From: an uncultured Collinsella sp.
GTDB taxonomy: Bacteria; Actinomycetota; Coriobacteriia; Coriobacteriales; Coriobacteriaceae
Direction: 5' to 3'
Assembly: GCA_937943045.1 (NCBI GenBank)
Contig: CALEBN010000067.1
Coordinates: 62,001 to 126,000 of the forward strand
DNA length: 64,000 nucleotides
Shown here: in pieces, positions 8,929 through 16,349 of the stretch
Numbering within the stretch: the stretch's first letter is position 1
How the letters are laid out: each line of letters starts with the position of its first letter
Notes under the pieces: model-generated
Database searches by the model: none
What the model saw: the letters and a program-made list of their open reading frames with translations, nothing else
Told to the model about the DNA's origin: nothing
Position numbers and translations under genes: made by a program

Positions 8929-10236
8929 ATGAGCAAGACAATAGTTAAGCCCACGCTATCGCTGGGCAACCACATCTATCTGTATCGCCTGCTGCGCGAC
9001 GCGATTGGGTGCGGCAAGCAAACGTTTATGACGCAGGTCGAGGAGGCACTCGCCGCTGGTGACATGGTCGCATATGACCTGGGCTTTGAGTCCACGCGCG
9101 AGCTGCTCGAGGAGCTCGACGACTGCATTAAGCTGACTGTCTTTAAGGGCGGTCGCCTGTATGCCACCGTCATCGCCAACGAGGCTTGGGATGCCGCCCT
9201 TGCCAAAGGCGAGGACAAGCCCAAAGCTGCCAAGGGCGCCAAGCAGTCCTACAAAAAGAAAAAGCGCGGCGAGAAGGACCTCAAGGCCGTGCGCCCCAAG
9301 CACGTTAAGCGTCCCGAGCCCGAAGCCATGGTTGAAGTCGTGCCGGAACCCGAGCCCGAGACAGAGATCGAAGTCGCTATTGAGGTAACGGCAGAAGCCG
9401 AAACCGAAATCGCTGCCACGACCGAGCCCGTAGTCATATCCGAGCAGGAAGCCACTGCTGAGCTCAACGAGGCTCCCAAGTCGACAGCCGAAGAAGCCGC
9501 TAACCTATCCGAAACGCCTGCGTTCCAAAACAGCGATGTCTTTGGCGACGAGGCTGAGGACGATCAGCCCGAAGAGCCCACAGAACAGGACGCTGCCGAG
9601 GCGGCATCGGAGCCCGAGGTACCGCAGCCTGCCATCTCGCTCACGGTCGTCTATGACCCCGAGAACGCCAACGCCGGCATCACCACCATGGCATCCACGC
9701 CCATCGAGGCAAAGTCGAGCGTCGAGAACGAGAACGCGACGCAGGCTGAGGTTGAAACTGCCGCTGCAGACGCGCCCGTCACCGTGGAGCCCGCAGATTC
9801 CACGACCAAGCCGGACTCGACGCCGGAGCCCGCGACCGTCATCGAGTCCGTGCCCACCGCTGCTTGCGACCAAATTCCCGGACCGGCACCGGCTTCGGCA
9901 CCCGCAGCAGCCCCAACCCCCGCACCTGCAGCGCCCGCCATCCCCAAGGACTTCCCCGTCGATTTCACAACCGAGATCTTCTGCCCCGGCCCGCTTCTGC
10001 ACCAGCTGTCAACCTATCTCCCCTACGGCGCCGACACCCTCGGCATCGTCGGCGAGTACTACTGGATCGCCCGCGAGCGCGGTACCATCGAGGTCGCGCG
10101 AAACCGCGCAAGCTTCCCCCTGCGCTACACGCAGGCCGGCGAGCGCCGCGAGGTTACCGTGCGCATCCGCCGCAACACCACCGGCGGCCTCGGAGCTGCC
10201 TGGACCATCGATAAAGTCGAGCCTTCTACCAAGTAA
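8929..10236 (+). CDS. Two-domain protein with acidic/Pro-Ala linker; N-terminus LOTUS-like by eye
   Basis: This 435-residue protein is not one I can name. The first 85 residues form a compact domain (IYLYRLLRDAIGCGKQTFM, then LGFESTRELLEELDD and a GGRLYATV strand) whose layout resembles OST-HTH/LOTUS RNA-binding domains; that resemblance is only by eye. A Lys-rich patch (YKKKKRGEKD) follows. About 220 residues of Glu/Ala/Pro/Thr low complexity then lead to a second conserved-looking domain (about 345-435: DFTTEIFCPGPLLHQL to GAAWTIDKVEP). There is no signal peptide or membrane segment. The start at 8929 follows AGAGGAG. Function unknown; an RNA-related role is inference only. Confidence 0.6.
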   Translation: MSKTIVKPTLSLGNHIYLYRLLRDAIGCGKQTFMTQVEEALAAGDMVAYDLGFESTRELLEELDDCIKLTVFKGGRLYATVIANEAWDAALAKGEDKPKAAKGAKQSYKKKKRGEKDLKAVRPKHVKRPEPEAMVEVVPEPEPETEIEVAIEVTAEAETEIAATTEPVVISEQEATAELNEAPKSTAEEAANLSETPAFQNSDVFGDEAEDDQPEEPTEQDAAEAASEPEVPQPAISLTVVYDPENANAGITTMASTPIEAKSSVENENATQAEVETAAADAPVTVEPADSTTKPDSTPEPATVIESVPTAACDQIPGPAPASAPAAAPTPAPAAPAIPKDFPVDFTTEIFCPGPLLHQLSTYLPYGADTLGIVGEYYWIARERGTIEVARNRASFPLRYTQAGERREVTVRIRRNTTGGLGAAWTIDKVEPSTK

Positions 10237-10237
10237 C

Positions 10238-10278
10238 AAAAAGGGACGACAACCCTCAAGGTTATCGTCCCTTTCTCG
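10238..10278. terminator. Bidirectional terminator between convergent genes
   Basis: A 15-bp stem with one mismatch occupies about 10239-10275, with T runs on both strands (TTTCTCGTT on plus, TTTTTG on minus). It separates the LOTUS-like gene from ettA. Confidence 0.85.
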
Positions 10279-10297
10279 TTAGGCCACCTGAGCTCGA

Positions 10298-11977
10298 CTA
10301 GTCGCGCGTGAGCTTGCGGTGAATACGATGCGGCTGGGCTGCGTCCTCGCCCAGGCGCTCGATGCGGTTGGCCTGATAGGCCTCGAAGTTGCCCTCGAAC
10401 CAATACCAGTTGCCCGGATTCTCATCGGTGCCCTCCCACGCCAGGATGTGCGTGGCGACGCGGTCCAGGAACATACGGTCGTGGCTAATGACCACCGAGC
10501 AGCCCGGGAACTCGAGCAGCGCCGCTTCGAGCGAGGACAGCGTCTCGACGTCGAGGTCGTTCGTGGGCTCGTCGAGGAGCAGCAGGTTACCGCCCTGCTT
10601 GAGCGTGAGCGCCAGGTTCAGACGGTTGCGCTCGCCGCCGGAGAGCACGCCAGCGCGCTTCTGCTGGTCCTGCCCCTTAAAGCCAAAGCTCGCCACATAA
10701 GCGCGGCTCGGAACCTCGGTCTCGCCGACCATCATGTGGTCCAGGCCGTCCGAGACGACCTCCCATAGGTTCTTGTCGGGGTCGATGCCGGAACGGTTCT
10801 GGTCGACGTAAGAGATCTTGACGGTCTCGCCCACCTCGAGCTCGCCCGAAGTCAGCGGCTCCAGACCCACAATCGTCTTGAACAGTGTGGTCTTGCCCAC
10901 GCCGTTGGGACCGATCACGCCCACGATGCCGTTGCGCGGCAGGGTGAACGAAAGGTCATCGATGAGCACGCGGCCATCGAACTCCTTGTGCAGATGATGG
11001 GCCTCGAGCACCTTGTTGCCCAAACGCGGGCCCACAGGGATGCGGATGTCGGTCCAGTCGAGCTTCTGGCTTGCGCGGGCCTCGGCCTCCATCTCCTCGT
11101 AGCGAGCCAGACGGGCCTTGTTCTTTGCCTGGCGAGCCTTGGGCGAGCTGCGTACCCACTCGAGCTCGGCCTCCATGCGCTTGGCGAGCTTGGCGTCGCG
11201 GTTGCCCTGGGCCTCGATACGAGCGGCCTTAGTCTCCAGATACGTGGAGTAGTTGCCCTTGTAGGGATAAAGGTGGCCGCGGTCGACCTCGCAGATCCAC
11301 TCGGCAACGTTATCCAGGAAGTAGCGATCGTGTGTGACGGCAAGCACCGCGCCCTGGTAGTTGTGCAGGAAGTGCTCGAGCCACAGGATCGACTCGGCGT
11401 CCAGGTGGTTGGTGGGCTCGTCGAGCAGCAACAGGTCGGGAGCCTCGAGCAGCAGCTTGCACAGGGCCACGCGGCGGCGCTCGCCGCCGGAGAGCACGTT
11501 GACCGGCATGTCGGAATCGGGCAGCTGCAGGGCGTCCATGGCCTGGCCGAGCTTGGAATCGATATCCCAGCCGTCGGCGGCGTCGATCTCGTCCTGGAGC
11601 TTGCCCATCTCGGCCATGAGGGCGTCCATGTCGCAATCCGGGTCGCACATCTCCTCGCCGATCTTGTTAAAGCGATCGACCTTGGCGATCATGTCGCCAA
11701 ATGCCATGCGCACGTTCTCGATGACGGTCTTGTCGTCGTCGAGCGGCGGCTCCTGCTGCAAGATACCCACGGTGTAGCCGGGGGTAAGCCTGGCATCGCC
11801 GTTGGAGACCTCCTCGATACCGGCCATAATCTTGAGCAGGGTCGACTTGCCCATGCCGTTGGGGCCCACGACGCCGATCTTGGCACCGGGGTAGAAGCTC
11901 AGGGTCACGTCGTCAAGGATTACCTTGTCGCCATGGGCCTTGCGAGCCTGATACATCTGGTAGATAAACTCCGCCAT
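10298..11977 (-). CDS. ettA: Energy-dependent translational throttle protein EttA (ABC-F)
   Basis: EttA binds the ribosomal E site and couples entry into elongation to the ATP/ADP ratio. The 559 residues contain two ABC domains, with Walker A motifs GPNGMGKST (38-46) and GPNGVGKTT (near 355), signatures LSGGERRR and LSGGERNR, and Walker B segments LLLLDEPTNHLD and LLLLDEPTNDLD. There is no membrane domain. The linker between domains carries the Arg/Lys-rich P-site tRNA-interaction motif (SSPKARQAKNKARLARYEEM). Length and arm insertion fit EttA rather than Uup or an antibiotic-resistance ABC-F. It is a single-gene unit. Confidence 0.93.
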   Translation of the reverse strand: MAEFIYQMYQARKAHGDKVILDDVTLSFYPGAKIGVVGPNGMGKSTLLKIMAGIEEVSNGDARLTPGYTVGILQQEPPLDDDKTVIENVRMAFGDMIAKVDRFNKIGEEMCDPDCDMDALMAEMGKLQDEIDAADGWDIDSKLGQAMDALQLPDSDMPVNVLSGGERRRVALCKLLLEAPDLLLLDEPTNHLDAESILWLEHFLHNYQGAVLAVTHDRYFLDNVAEWICEVDRGHLYPYKGNYSTYLETKAARIEAQGNRDAKLAKRMEAELEWVRSSPKARQAKNKARLARYEEMEAEARASQKLDWTDIRIPVGPRLGNKVLEAHHLHKEFDGRVLIDDLSFTLPRNGIVGVIGPNGVGKTTLFKTIVGLEPLTSGELEVGETVKISYVDQNRSGIDPDKNLWEVVSDGLDHMMVGETEVPSRAYVASFGFKGQDQQKRAGVLSGGERNRLNLALTLKQGGNLLLLDEPTNDLDVETLSSLEAALLEFPGCSVVISHDRMFLDRVATHILAWEGTDENPGNWYWFEGNFEAYQANRIERLGEDAAQPHRIHRKLTRD

Positions 11978-12069
11978 TTGTCTGTTTTATCCTTTCTACC
12001 TGCTGTTTTCCTATTCTTGTTTCGCTTTAGTGGAAACGAAATGGAAAAACCGGCTCTGAAACTTAGCGA

Positions 12070-12092
12070 AAAAGGGGCATGGTTGCCCACAC
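12070..12092 (-). terminator. Short terminator after sdpI-like gene
   Basis: A short GC stem (12075-12078 with 12085-12088, extendable imperfectly by neighbouring G and C runs) is followed on the minus strand by CTTTTTC. It lies between the sdpI-like gene and ettA. Confidence 0.5.
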
Positions 12093-12161
12093 CCCCTAAT
12101 ACTACCTGGGAAAAGTCCCCCGGGACACACTATGAACTGCGTACGCTAGTTTTCCGCAACC

Positions 12162-12866
12162 TTAACGAACAGCCCGCTGAGATTTGCGCCACAGCAGATA
12201 CGAGTAGACGTAGACGGCTCCGACCGAACCAAACGCCAGAACCGCAATCACCGCGGCGACGACTTCACTCGAAAGCACGCTGCCTGCCACGCCCATCACA
12301 ATCAGGCCAATACCCAGCACCATAAAGCAGGCGCCGCCAAAACGCTGCGTACGGCGCCAGTTCTCGGGATCGGCAAGCGCCCAAGGTGTCTTGATACCGA
12401 GCGTATAGTTCTGCTTCACACGCGGCAAGTAGTTGCCTACGCCGATGAACAGCAAACCGACAACACCGGAAATCAGCACGTTAACCGAACCGACCGCCGG
12501 CACCACGCCCCAGACCGTAAGCTCTCCCAGCCAGCTTATGGCGCACATGAACAAGATGAAGGCGATTACGAAACCCTGGTAGAACTTGCCCGAGGTTCGA
12601 TATGCCTCACCTTTGGGGTCGATGCGCGGCACCACGCAGAACATTGCGAGAAGCGCCAGAGGCAACACGCCGAGCGCGGAGGCCATCCAGCTAGGACCCC
12701 AACCGTCGACGGCACCGTTCGCGCCCCAGTGCGTGGGAATCTGTGCGGGCAAGCTCGGCATCACCATGAGGTGCGCTACGACATTGGCGACGCACAGAGC
12801 GATCAGCGCAATCCACACACGCCGCGATACCCCCGTGGCGTGAATGCCCTTGTTTTCGTTATTCAT
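12162..12866 (-). CDS. SdpI-like integral membrane immunity protein
   Basis: The 234-residue protein has about six hydrophobic helices and the SdpI/YhfL-family features: an IPTHWGANGAVDGWG loop after the first helix and the GNYLPRVKQNYTLGIKTPWAL segment followed by NWRRTQRFGG. In Bacillus subtilis SdpI protects against the SdpC killing peptide and holds the SdpR repressor at the membrane. The ATG at 12866 overlaps the stop of the upstream ArsR-type gene by 8 bases, implying translational coupling. A GTG at 12875 is an alternative start. No sdpABC toxin genes lie in the window, so the natural target is unknown. Confidence 0.85.
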   Translation of the reverse strand: MNNENKGIHATGVSRRVWIALIALCVANVVAHLMVMPSLPAQIPTHWGANGAVDGWGPSWMASALGVLPLALLAMFCVVPRIDPKGEAYRTSGKFYQGFVIAFILFMCAISWLGELTVWGVVPAVGSVNVLISGVVGLLFIGVGNYLPRVKQNYTLGIKTPWALADPENWRRTQRFGGACFMVLGIGLIVMGVAGSVLSSEVVAAVIAVLAFGSVGAVYVYSYLLWRKSQRAVR

Positions 12867-13137
12867 CCTTATCACCTTCCGTGTTTGTAAAGCCCATAAA
12901 CCAACCGATCAAGTCCTGCATGACGGTGGTGTTTAAGCTGTAAACGATGTTTTGGCCATGACGTTCGTCGGTCACCAACCCGGCGTTTTTGAGCGTCGCC
13001 AAGTGATGGCTCAGCGACGGCTTACTGATATCGAAATGCTCGGCAAGCTCCCCCGCCGTGCAATTGCCCTCGCGCAGCAACTCCAAAATGCGCCGTCGCG
13101 TTGGATCGGCAAGCGCCTTAAAGCCCTCTCGCGGCAT
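12859..13137 (-). CDS. ArsR-family repressor (SdpR-like)
   Basis: This 92-residue winged-helix regulator shows the ArsR core: LADPTRRRILELLREG, then TAGELAEHFDISKPSLSHHLATLKNAGLV with the recognition helix, and a wing (DERHGQNIVYSLN). No cysteine metal-binding box of the arsenic type is present, which fits SdpR-type members. The ATG at 13137 has AGGAGG six bases upstream. It is the first gene of a two-gene operon with the SdpI-like protein. A palindrome that overlaps its own promoter suggests autorepression, as in B. subtilis SdpR. Confidence 0.88.
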   Translation of the reverse strand: MPREGFKALADPTRRRILELLREGNCTAGELAEHFDISKPSLSHHLATLKNAGLVTDERHGQNIVYSLNTTVMQDLIGWFMGFTNTEGDKDE

Positions 13138-13171
13138 AAGACCTCCTCTCATCATCTCTCATGACGCGCAC

Positions 13172-13209
13172 ACTATACTCGATATTTAGATGTTTGTCTA
13201 ACTATCTAA
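13172..13209 (-). promoter_or_regulatory. Promoter and palindromic operator of the sdpRI-like operon
   Basis: On the minus strand a -35 TTAGAC (13196-13201) and a -10 TATAGT (13172-13177) are 18 bp apart. The palindrome TTAGATGTTTGTCTAA (13186-13201) covers the -35, and a further ATCTAA lies at 13204-13209. The overlap suggests a binding site for the ArsR-type repressor. Confidence 0.6.
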
Positions 13210-13246
13210 TACAGGAACATCTATAGAACATTAGTTCGTATTTAGC

Positions 13247-13252
13247 TACAAT
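13247..13252 (+). promoter_or_regulatory. Candidate -10 box of the small membrane peptide gene
   Basis: TACAAT would place the transcript start near 13259, exactly where complementarity to the 3' region begins. No good -35 is seen 17 bp upstream, so support is partial. Confidence 0.4.
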
Positions 13253-13254
13253 GG

Positions 13255-13486
13255 AAGTTGAAGCAGATGGGCCAGCTCCCTCTACCCGAGAAGGAGATGG
13301 ACTATGAGTATTGACGATGTCCTGACGTTGTTATTGCTTGTAATCGCGGCTGTGGAGCTCGGCATCCACATTGGAGGTCGAATGAAATAGCCGCCCCCGC
13401 GTAATGCGAAGACGGCCACTTCTCACGCTACAAACGTGTTTGGGAGTTGGCCAACCCGCGGCAACGGGTGCCATCTGCTTCATCTT
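13255..13486 (+). ncRNA. Predicted structured small mRNA with complementary 5' and 3' ends
   Basis: Bases 13255-13270 are complementary to 13471-13486 with one mismatch, and 13271-13280 pairs with 13442-13451 allowing one G-U. The 3' side also holds a local hairpin (ACCCG at 13454 with CGGGT ending 13469). CTCC within 13276-13279 could instead pair with GGAG of the ribosome site near 13293-13296. Such long-range closure is known from type I toxin mRNAs. The boundaries are inferred, not mapped. Confidence 0.45.
13304..13390 (+). CDS. 28-residue hydrophobic peptide, possible type I toxin-like
   Basis: An ATG with AAGGAG seven bases upstream opens a 28-codon frame that encodes an acidic N-terminus (MSIDD), a single hydrophobic helix (VLTLLLLVIAAVEL) and a basic end (GGRMK). 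This build resembles the holin-like short peptides of Gram-positive type I toxin-antitoxin loci, but that family is poorly conserved and the match is only by layout. The frame lies inside an RNA whose ends can pair with each other. A small regulatory or structural membrane peptide is an alternative. Confidence 0.5.
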   Translation: MSIDDVLTLLLLVIAAVELGIHIGGRMK

Positions 13487-13597
13487 ATGCGAATCACTGC
13501 CTCATTTCAACAAGCCCCTAGGGCTCAAATGGAATCGCGATAATACCTATAATGACGATAGCTAAAACACGATTCGCTTCCCCATCGGAGGATGTCT

Positions 13598-14395
13598 ATG
13601 ACCGAAACCACAGCCGCAACCCCCAACGAGACACGCGACACCAAGCTCGAGATCATCATGAGCCGCGAGGCACTCGACAAACTCGCCGCCGCCACGGTGC
13701 TGGTGCTCGGCTGCGGAGGTGTGGGCTCCAATTGCTGCGAGGCACTTGTCCGCGGCGGCATTGGTCATTTCGTCATTCTGGATAAGGACATCATCGCGCC
13801 CAGTAATATCAATCGCCAGGCCATCGCCTTTCAAAGCACCATCGGCAAGCGCAAGGTCGATGTTATGGAAGCCATGATCCACGACATCAATCCAGCCGCT
13901 ACCGTCATCAAGCGCACCGAATACCTGTTGAGCGACAATATCGACGAATTTTTCGCGCGCGTTTTGGAGCAGACGGACGGCAAGCTCGACTACGTCGTCG
14001 ACGCCATCGACACCATCTCGGCCAAGCTCACCATTGCCAAATATGCTCAGGACCACGACATTCGTTTGGTTAGCTCCATGGGCGGGGCCAACAAGCTCCA
14101 TCCCGAGTGCCTCCGCTTTGCCGACATTTTCGATACGGTACGTGACCCCATGAGCCGCATCATGCGCAAAGAATGCAAGAAGCGCGGAATCAAGAGTCTA
14201 CATGTACTGTTTAGCTGCGAGGAATCGGTTAAGACACAGCCCCGCGACCCTTCCAATATCCACGAGCGCACCGAGCTCGGAACCGCCAGCTTTATGCCGC
14301 CCATCATGGGCCAGATGATTGCCGGCGAGGTTATCCGCCAGATCAGTGGCCGCGGCACCGAGCGCGTGCGCGCCGATGGCCAGCGCTTGGACTAG
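13598..14395 (+). CDS. tcdA: tRNA threonylcarbamoyladenosine dehydratase (TcdA/CsdL, ThiF fold)
   Basis: The enzyme uses ATP to cyclise t6A37 of ANN-decoding tRNAs to ct6A. The 265 residues hold a ThiF/E1-like Rossmann motif (VLGCGGVGSNCCEALVRGGIG), the DKDIIAPSNINRQ segment that binds ATP, and VDAIDTISAKLTIAKY, all standard for the TcdA branch. There is no C-terminal rhodanese or ubiquitin-like partner gene nearby, which argues against MoeB or ThiF. The start at 13598 lies six bases past GGAGG; the ATG at 13592 touches that site and is too close. A TATAAT at 13548-13553 may be its -10. It is followed 14 bases later by the tatD-like gene, likely one transcript. Confidence 0.87.
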   Translation: MTETTAATPNETRDTKLEIIMSREALDKLAAATVLVLGCGGVGSNCCEALVRGGIGHFVILDKDIIAPSNINRQAIAFQSTIGKRKVDVMEAMIHDINPAATVIKRTEYLLSDNIDEFFARVLEQTDGKLDYVVDAIDTISAKLTIAKYAQDHDIRLVSSMGGANKLHPECLRFADIFDTVRDPMSRIMRKECKKRGIKSLHVLFSCEESVKTQPRDPSNIHERTELGTASFMPPIMGQMIAGEVIRQISGRGTERVRADGQRLD

Positions 14396-14409
14396 CGGAG
14401 CGCGCCGAG

Positions 14410-15192
14410 ATGGAGCCCCGGTTATTTGATGCACACTGCCATCTTGATTTAATGGCTCACCCGGACGCCGTTGCCGATGAGGCAACGGCGCTGGGCTTGG
14501 GTCTATTTGATTGCGGCGTCGATCCACGCGACTTTTCGGCCGCAAACGAGCGCGCTCGTCGCCACCCGGGCATCATCGCCGGCGTTGGGCTTCACCCCTG
14601 GTGGCTCGCCGATGGCCACTGCGGTTTTGCCGAAGTCAATCTGCTTTGCGAAGTTGCTGCCCAAGAACGCTACATCGGCGAAGTCGGACTCGACTTTTCC
14701 GCGCGCTTTGCTGGAAGTGAGCCGCTACAAATACAGGCACTTAACCGGCTCTGCGATGCGCTCGTGCAGCATCCTCTTACCGGGCGCGTGATATCAATTC
14801 ACGCCGTTCGTTCGGCAGGAGCCGTACTGGACGTCCTCGAATCGCATGGATTACTCATCCCAAACCCCGACTCCCCCGCTATCATCTTCCACTGGTTTAG
14901 CGGCACTTCGGACGAACTCACCCGCGCGCGTAATGCGGGCTGCTATTTTTCCGTCAACGAACGCATGCTCGCGACCAAGCGCTGTCGCGAATACGCACGA
15001 CAGATTCCACTCGACCGCCTACTGCTCGAGACCGATGCGCCGGCCGAGCCAAACACAGAAACAAGCACGCAGTCGCTCATCAGGTCGCTCACAAGGACCT
15101 CAGAACGCATCACCTCGCTCAAAAACTGCGACGCAAAGCGCATCGAGTCGATAGTTTTAACAAATGCGCGCTCTGTTTTTGACCTTCGCTAA
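14410..15192 (+). CDS. TatD-family metal-dependent hydrolase
   Basis: This 260-residue TIM-barrel hydrolase has the metal-binding DAHCHLD (residues 7-13), a GLHPWW segment, the GEVGLDFS strand with the bridging glutamate, the histidine of ISIHAVRSAG, and the C-terminal ETDAPAE aspartate. TatD proteins are 3'-5' exonucleases or DNases in some species. The sequence is shorter in the middle than YcfH-type members and somewhat divergent, so the substrate is open. It lies 14 bases behind tcdA in the same direction and is probably co-transcribed. Confidence 0.85.
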   Translation: MEPRLFDAHCHLDLMAHPDAVADEATALGLGLFDCGVDPRDFSAANERARRHPGIIAGVGLHPWWLADGHCGFAEVNLLCEVAAQERYIGEVGLDFSARFAGSEPLQIQALNRLCDALVQHPLTGRVISIHAVRSAGAVLDVLESHGLLIPNPDSPAIIFHWFSGTSDELTRARNAGCYFSVNERMLATKRCREYARQIPLDRLLLETDAPAEPNTETSTQSLIRSLTRTSERITSLKNCDAKRIESIVLTNARSVFDLR

Positions 15193-15197
15193 CCCCT

Positions 15198-15430
15198 GGT
15201 GTGCAAAAAATGCCAAATATGAGTACTGCTACCGGAATGGATACATTTCTTTTAACTTTCCAACCGCCAGAATAATCCTCGATTGTCCGCTAATTAAAGC
15301 TTTTACAGTCATTCATCCTGCGTTTTCACAAATCTTAAACCCCTCCAGACGCTCAAATCACGTCTGAAGGGGTTGATTTTTCTGCGACTAAATTAGTCAC
15401 AGTACTCATATTTGGCATTTTTTGCACACC
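15198..15430. repeat. 233-bp MITE-like element with perfect 31-bp terminal inverted repeats
   Basis: Bases 15198-15228 and 15400-15430 are exact inverted copies (31 of 31). The 171 bp between them are AT-richer than the surroundings and hold no convincing gene. They contain a 14-bp imperfect hairpin (AACCCCTCCAGACG near 15338 with CGTCTGAAGGGGTT near 15361) followed by GATTTTT, which may act as a terminator. The size, end symmetry and absence of a transposase fit a non-autonomous mobile element or a large structured repeat. No clear target-site duplication is visible. Confidence 0.7.
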
Positions 15431-15471
15431 GGGTCCCGAGGAGGCGCCTGCACCTCCCCGGGACCGCTCGG

Positions 15472-16335
15472 CTATTCGACGATTGGTGCTCCGTGGCCCC
15501 AAGAGCCTTCCATGCCGCACACGGTCGAGGCAAACCCGGCAGCAAAGTCGAGCGCACGCTCGATGGCCTCGGCACCATCCTCACCACGCTTGGCGGAATC
15601 GAGATAGCACATCAAAAACGAAGTGAGGAACGAGTCGCCCGCCCCCATGGTGTCCTTCATGTCCGTTACCGGCTTAGCCAGCTGGCGGTAATAACGCTCG
15701 CCGTCGTAAGCAATGCAGCCCTCGGCGCCCGCCGTAGCCGACACAAAACGCGGACCCAGGCCCTTCACCCATGCCAGACGCTCGCGAATCTCGTCCTCGC
15801 TCGCGGCATCCGCCGCACTAAAGAAAGCAAAATCGACGTAGGGCGCAATCTGCTCGTAGTACTCGTCGGTGGAGTCGTCCGAAAAGTCAAAAGAGACCGT
15901 GACGCCCGCAGCCTTCAGCTTGGGCAGCTCGCGCTCGGTAAAGCAATAGTTGCCCGAATGAACCACATCGAACTGCTTCATGTACGCAAGGTCAAAGCGA
16001 TCGAGGACATAGCGCGCATCGCCACGGATACCGCCCTCGTTGGAGCCGAGGAAGACACGGTCACCGTCAACGACGGTCACGCGAGCCGCTCCGTTCTCGC
16101 CAATCATCTGCTCGCACTTGTCAAGCTCGATACCCTCATCCTCGAGGCTTGCAATGACATGCTCGGCAGCGGCGTCATTGCCAAAAATGCCCATGTATGC
16201 AGAGCGTGCGGCACCGCATTTCTTGGCATAAACGGCGAAGTTAACCGCGTTACCGCCAGGATACATGGTGTGGATATGCTCGTAGCGATCGACGACGTTG
16301 TCGCCAAATCCGAGCGCGTTAACGTTAAATGCCAT
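15472..16335 (-). CDS. frlD: PfkB-family sugar kinase, fructoselysine 6-kinase-like (FrlD)
   Basis: The kinase should phosphorylate the C6 of a fructosyl-amino acid in the cytosol. The 287 residues show the PfkB N-terminal motif (MYPGGNAVNFAVYAKK), substrate-loop residues and the C-terminal catalytic motif DTMGAGDSFLTSFL with the base aspartate. The FrlD subfamily is chosen because of length and because SIS deglycase and epimerase genes of the frl type lie directly upstream. It is the last gene of the operon, 14 bases after frlB. The start has AAGGGAC upstream. The exact amine substrate cannot be read from the sequence. Confidence 0.82.
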   Translation of the reverse strand: MAFNVNALGFGDNVVDRYEHIHTMYPGGNAVNFAVYAKKCGAARSAYMGIFGNDAAAEHVIASLEDEGIELDKCEQMIGENGAARVTVVDGDRVFLGSNEGGIRGDARYVLDRFDLAYMKQFDVVHSGNYCFTERELPKLKAAGVTVSFDFSDDSTDEYYEQIAPYVDFAFFSAADAASEDEIRERLAWVKGLGPRFVSATAGAEGCIAYDGERYYRQLAKPVTDMKDTMGAGDSFLTSFLMCYLDSAKRGEDGAEAIERALDFAAGFASTVCGMEGSWGHGAPIVE

Positions 16336-16349
16336 GGCCTTTGTCCCTT

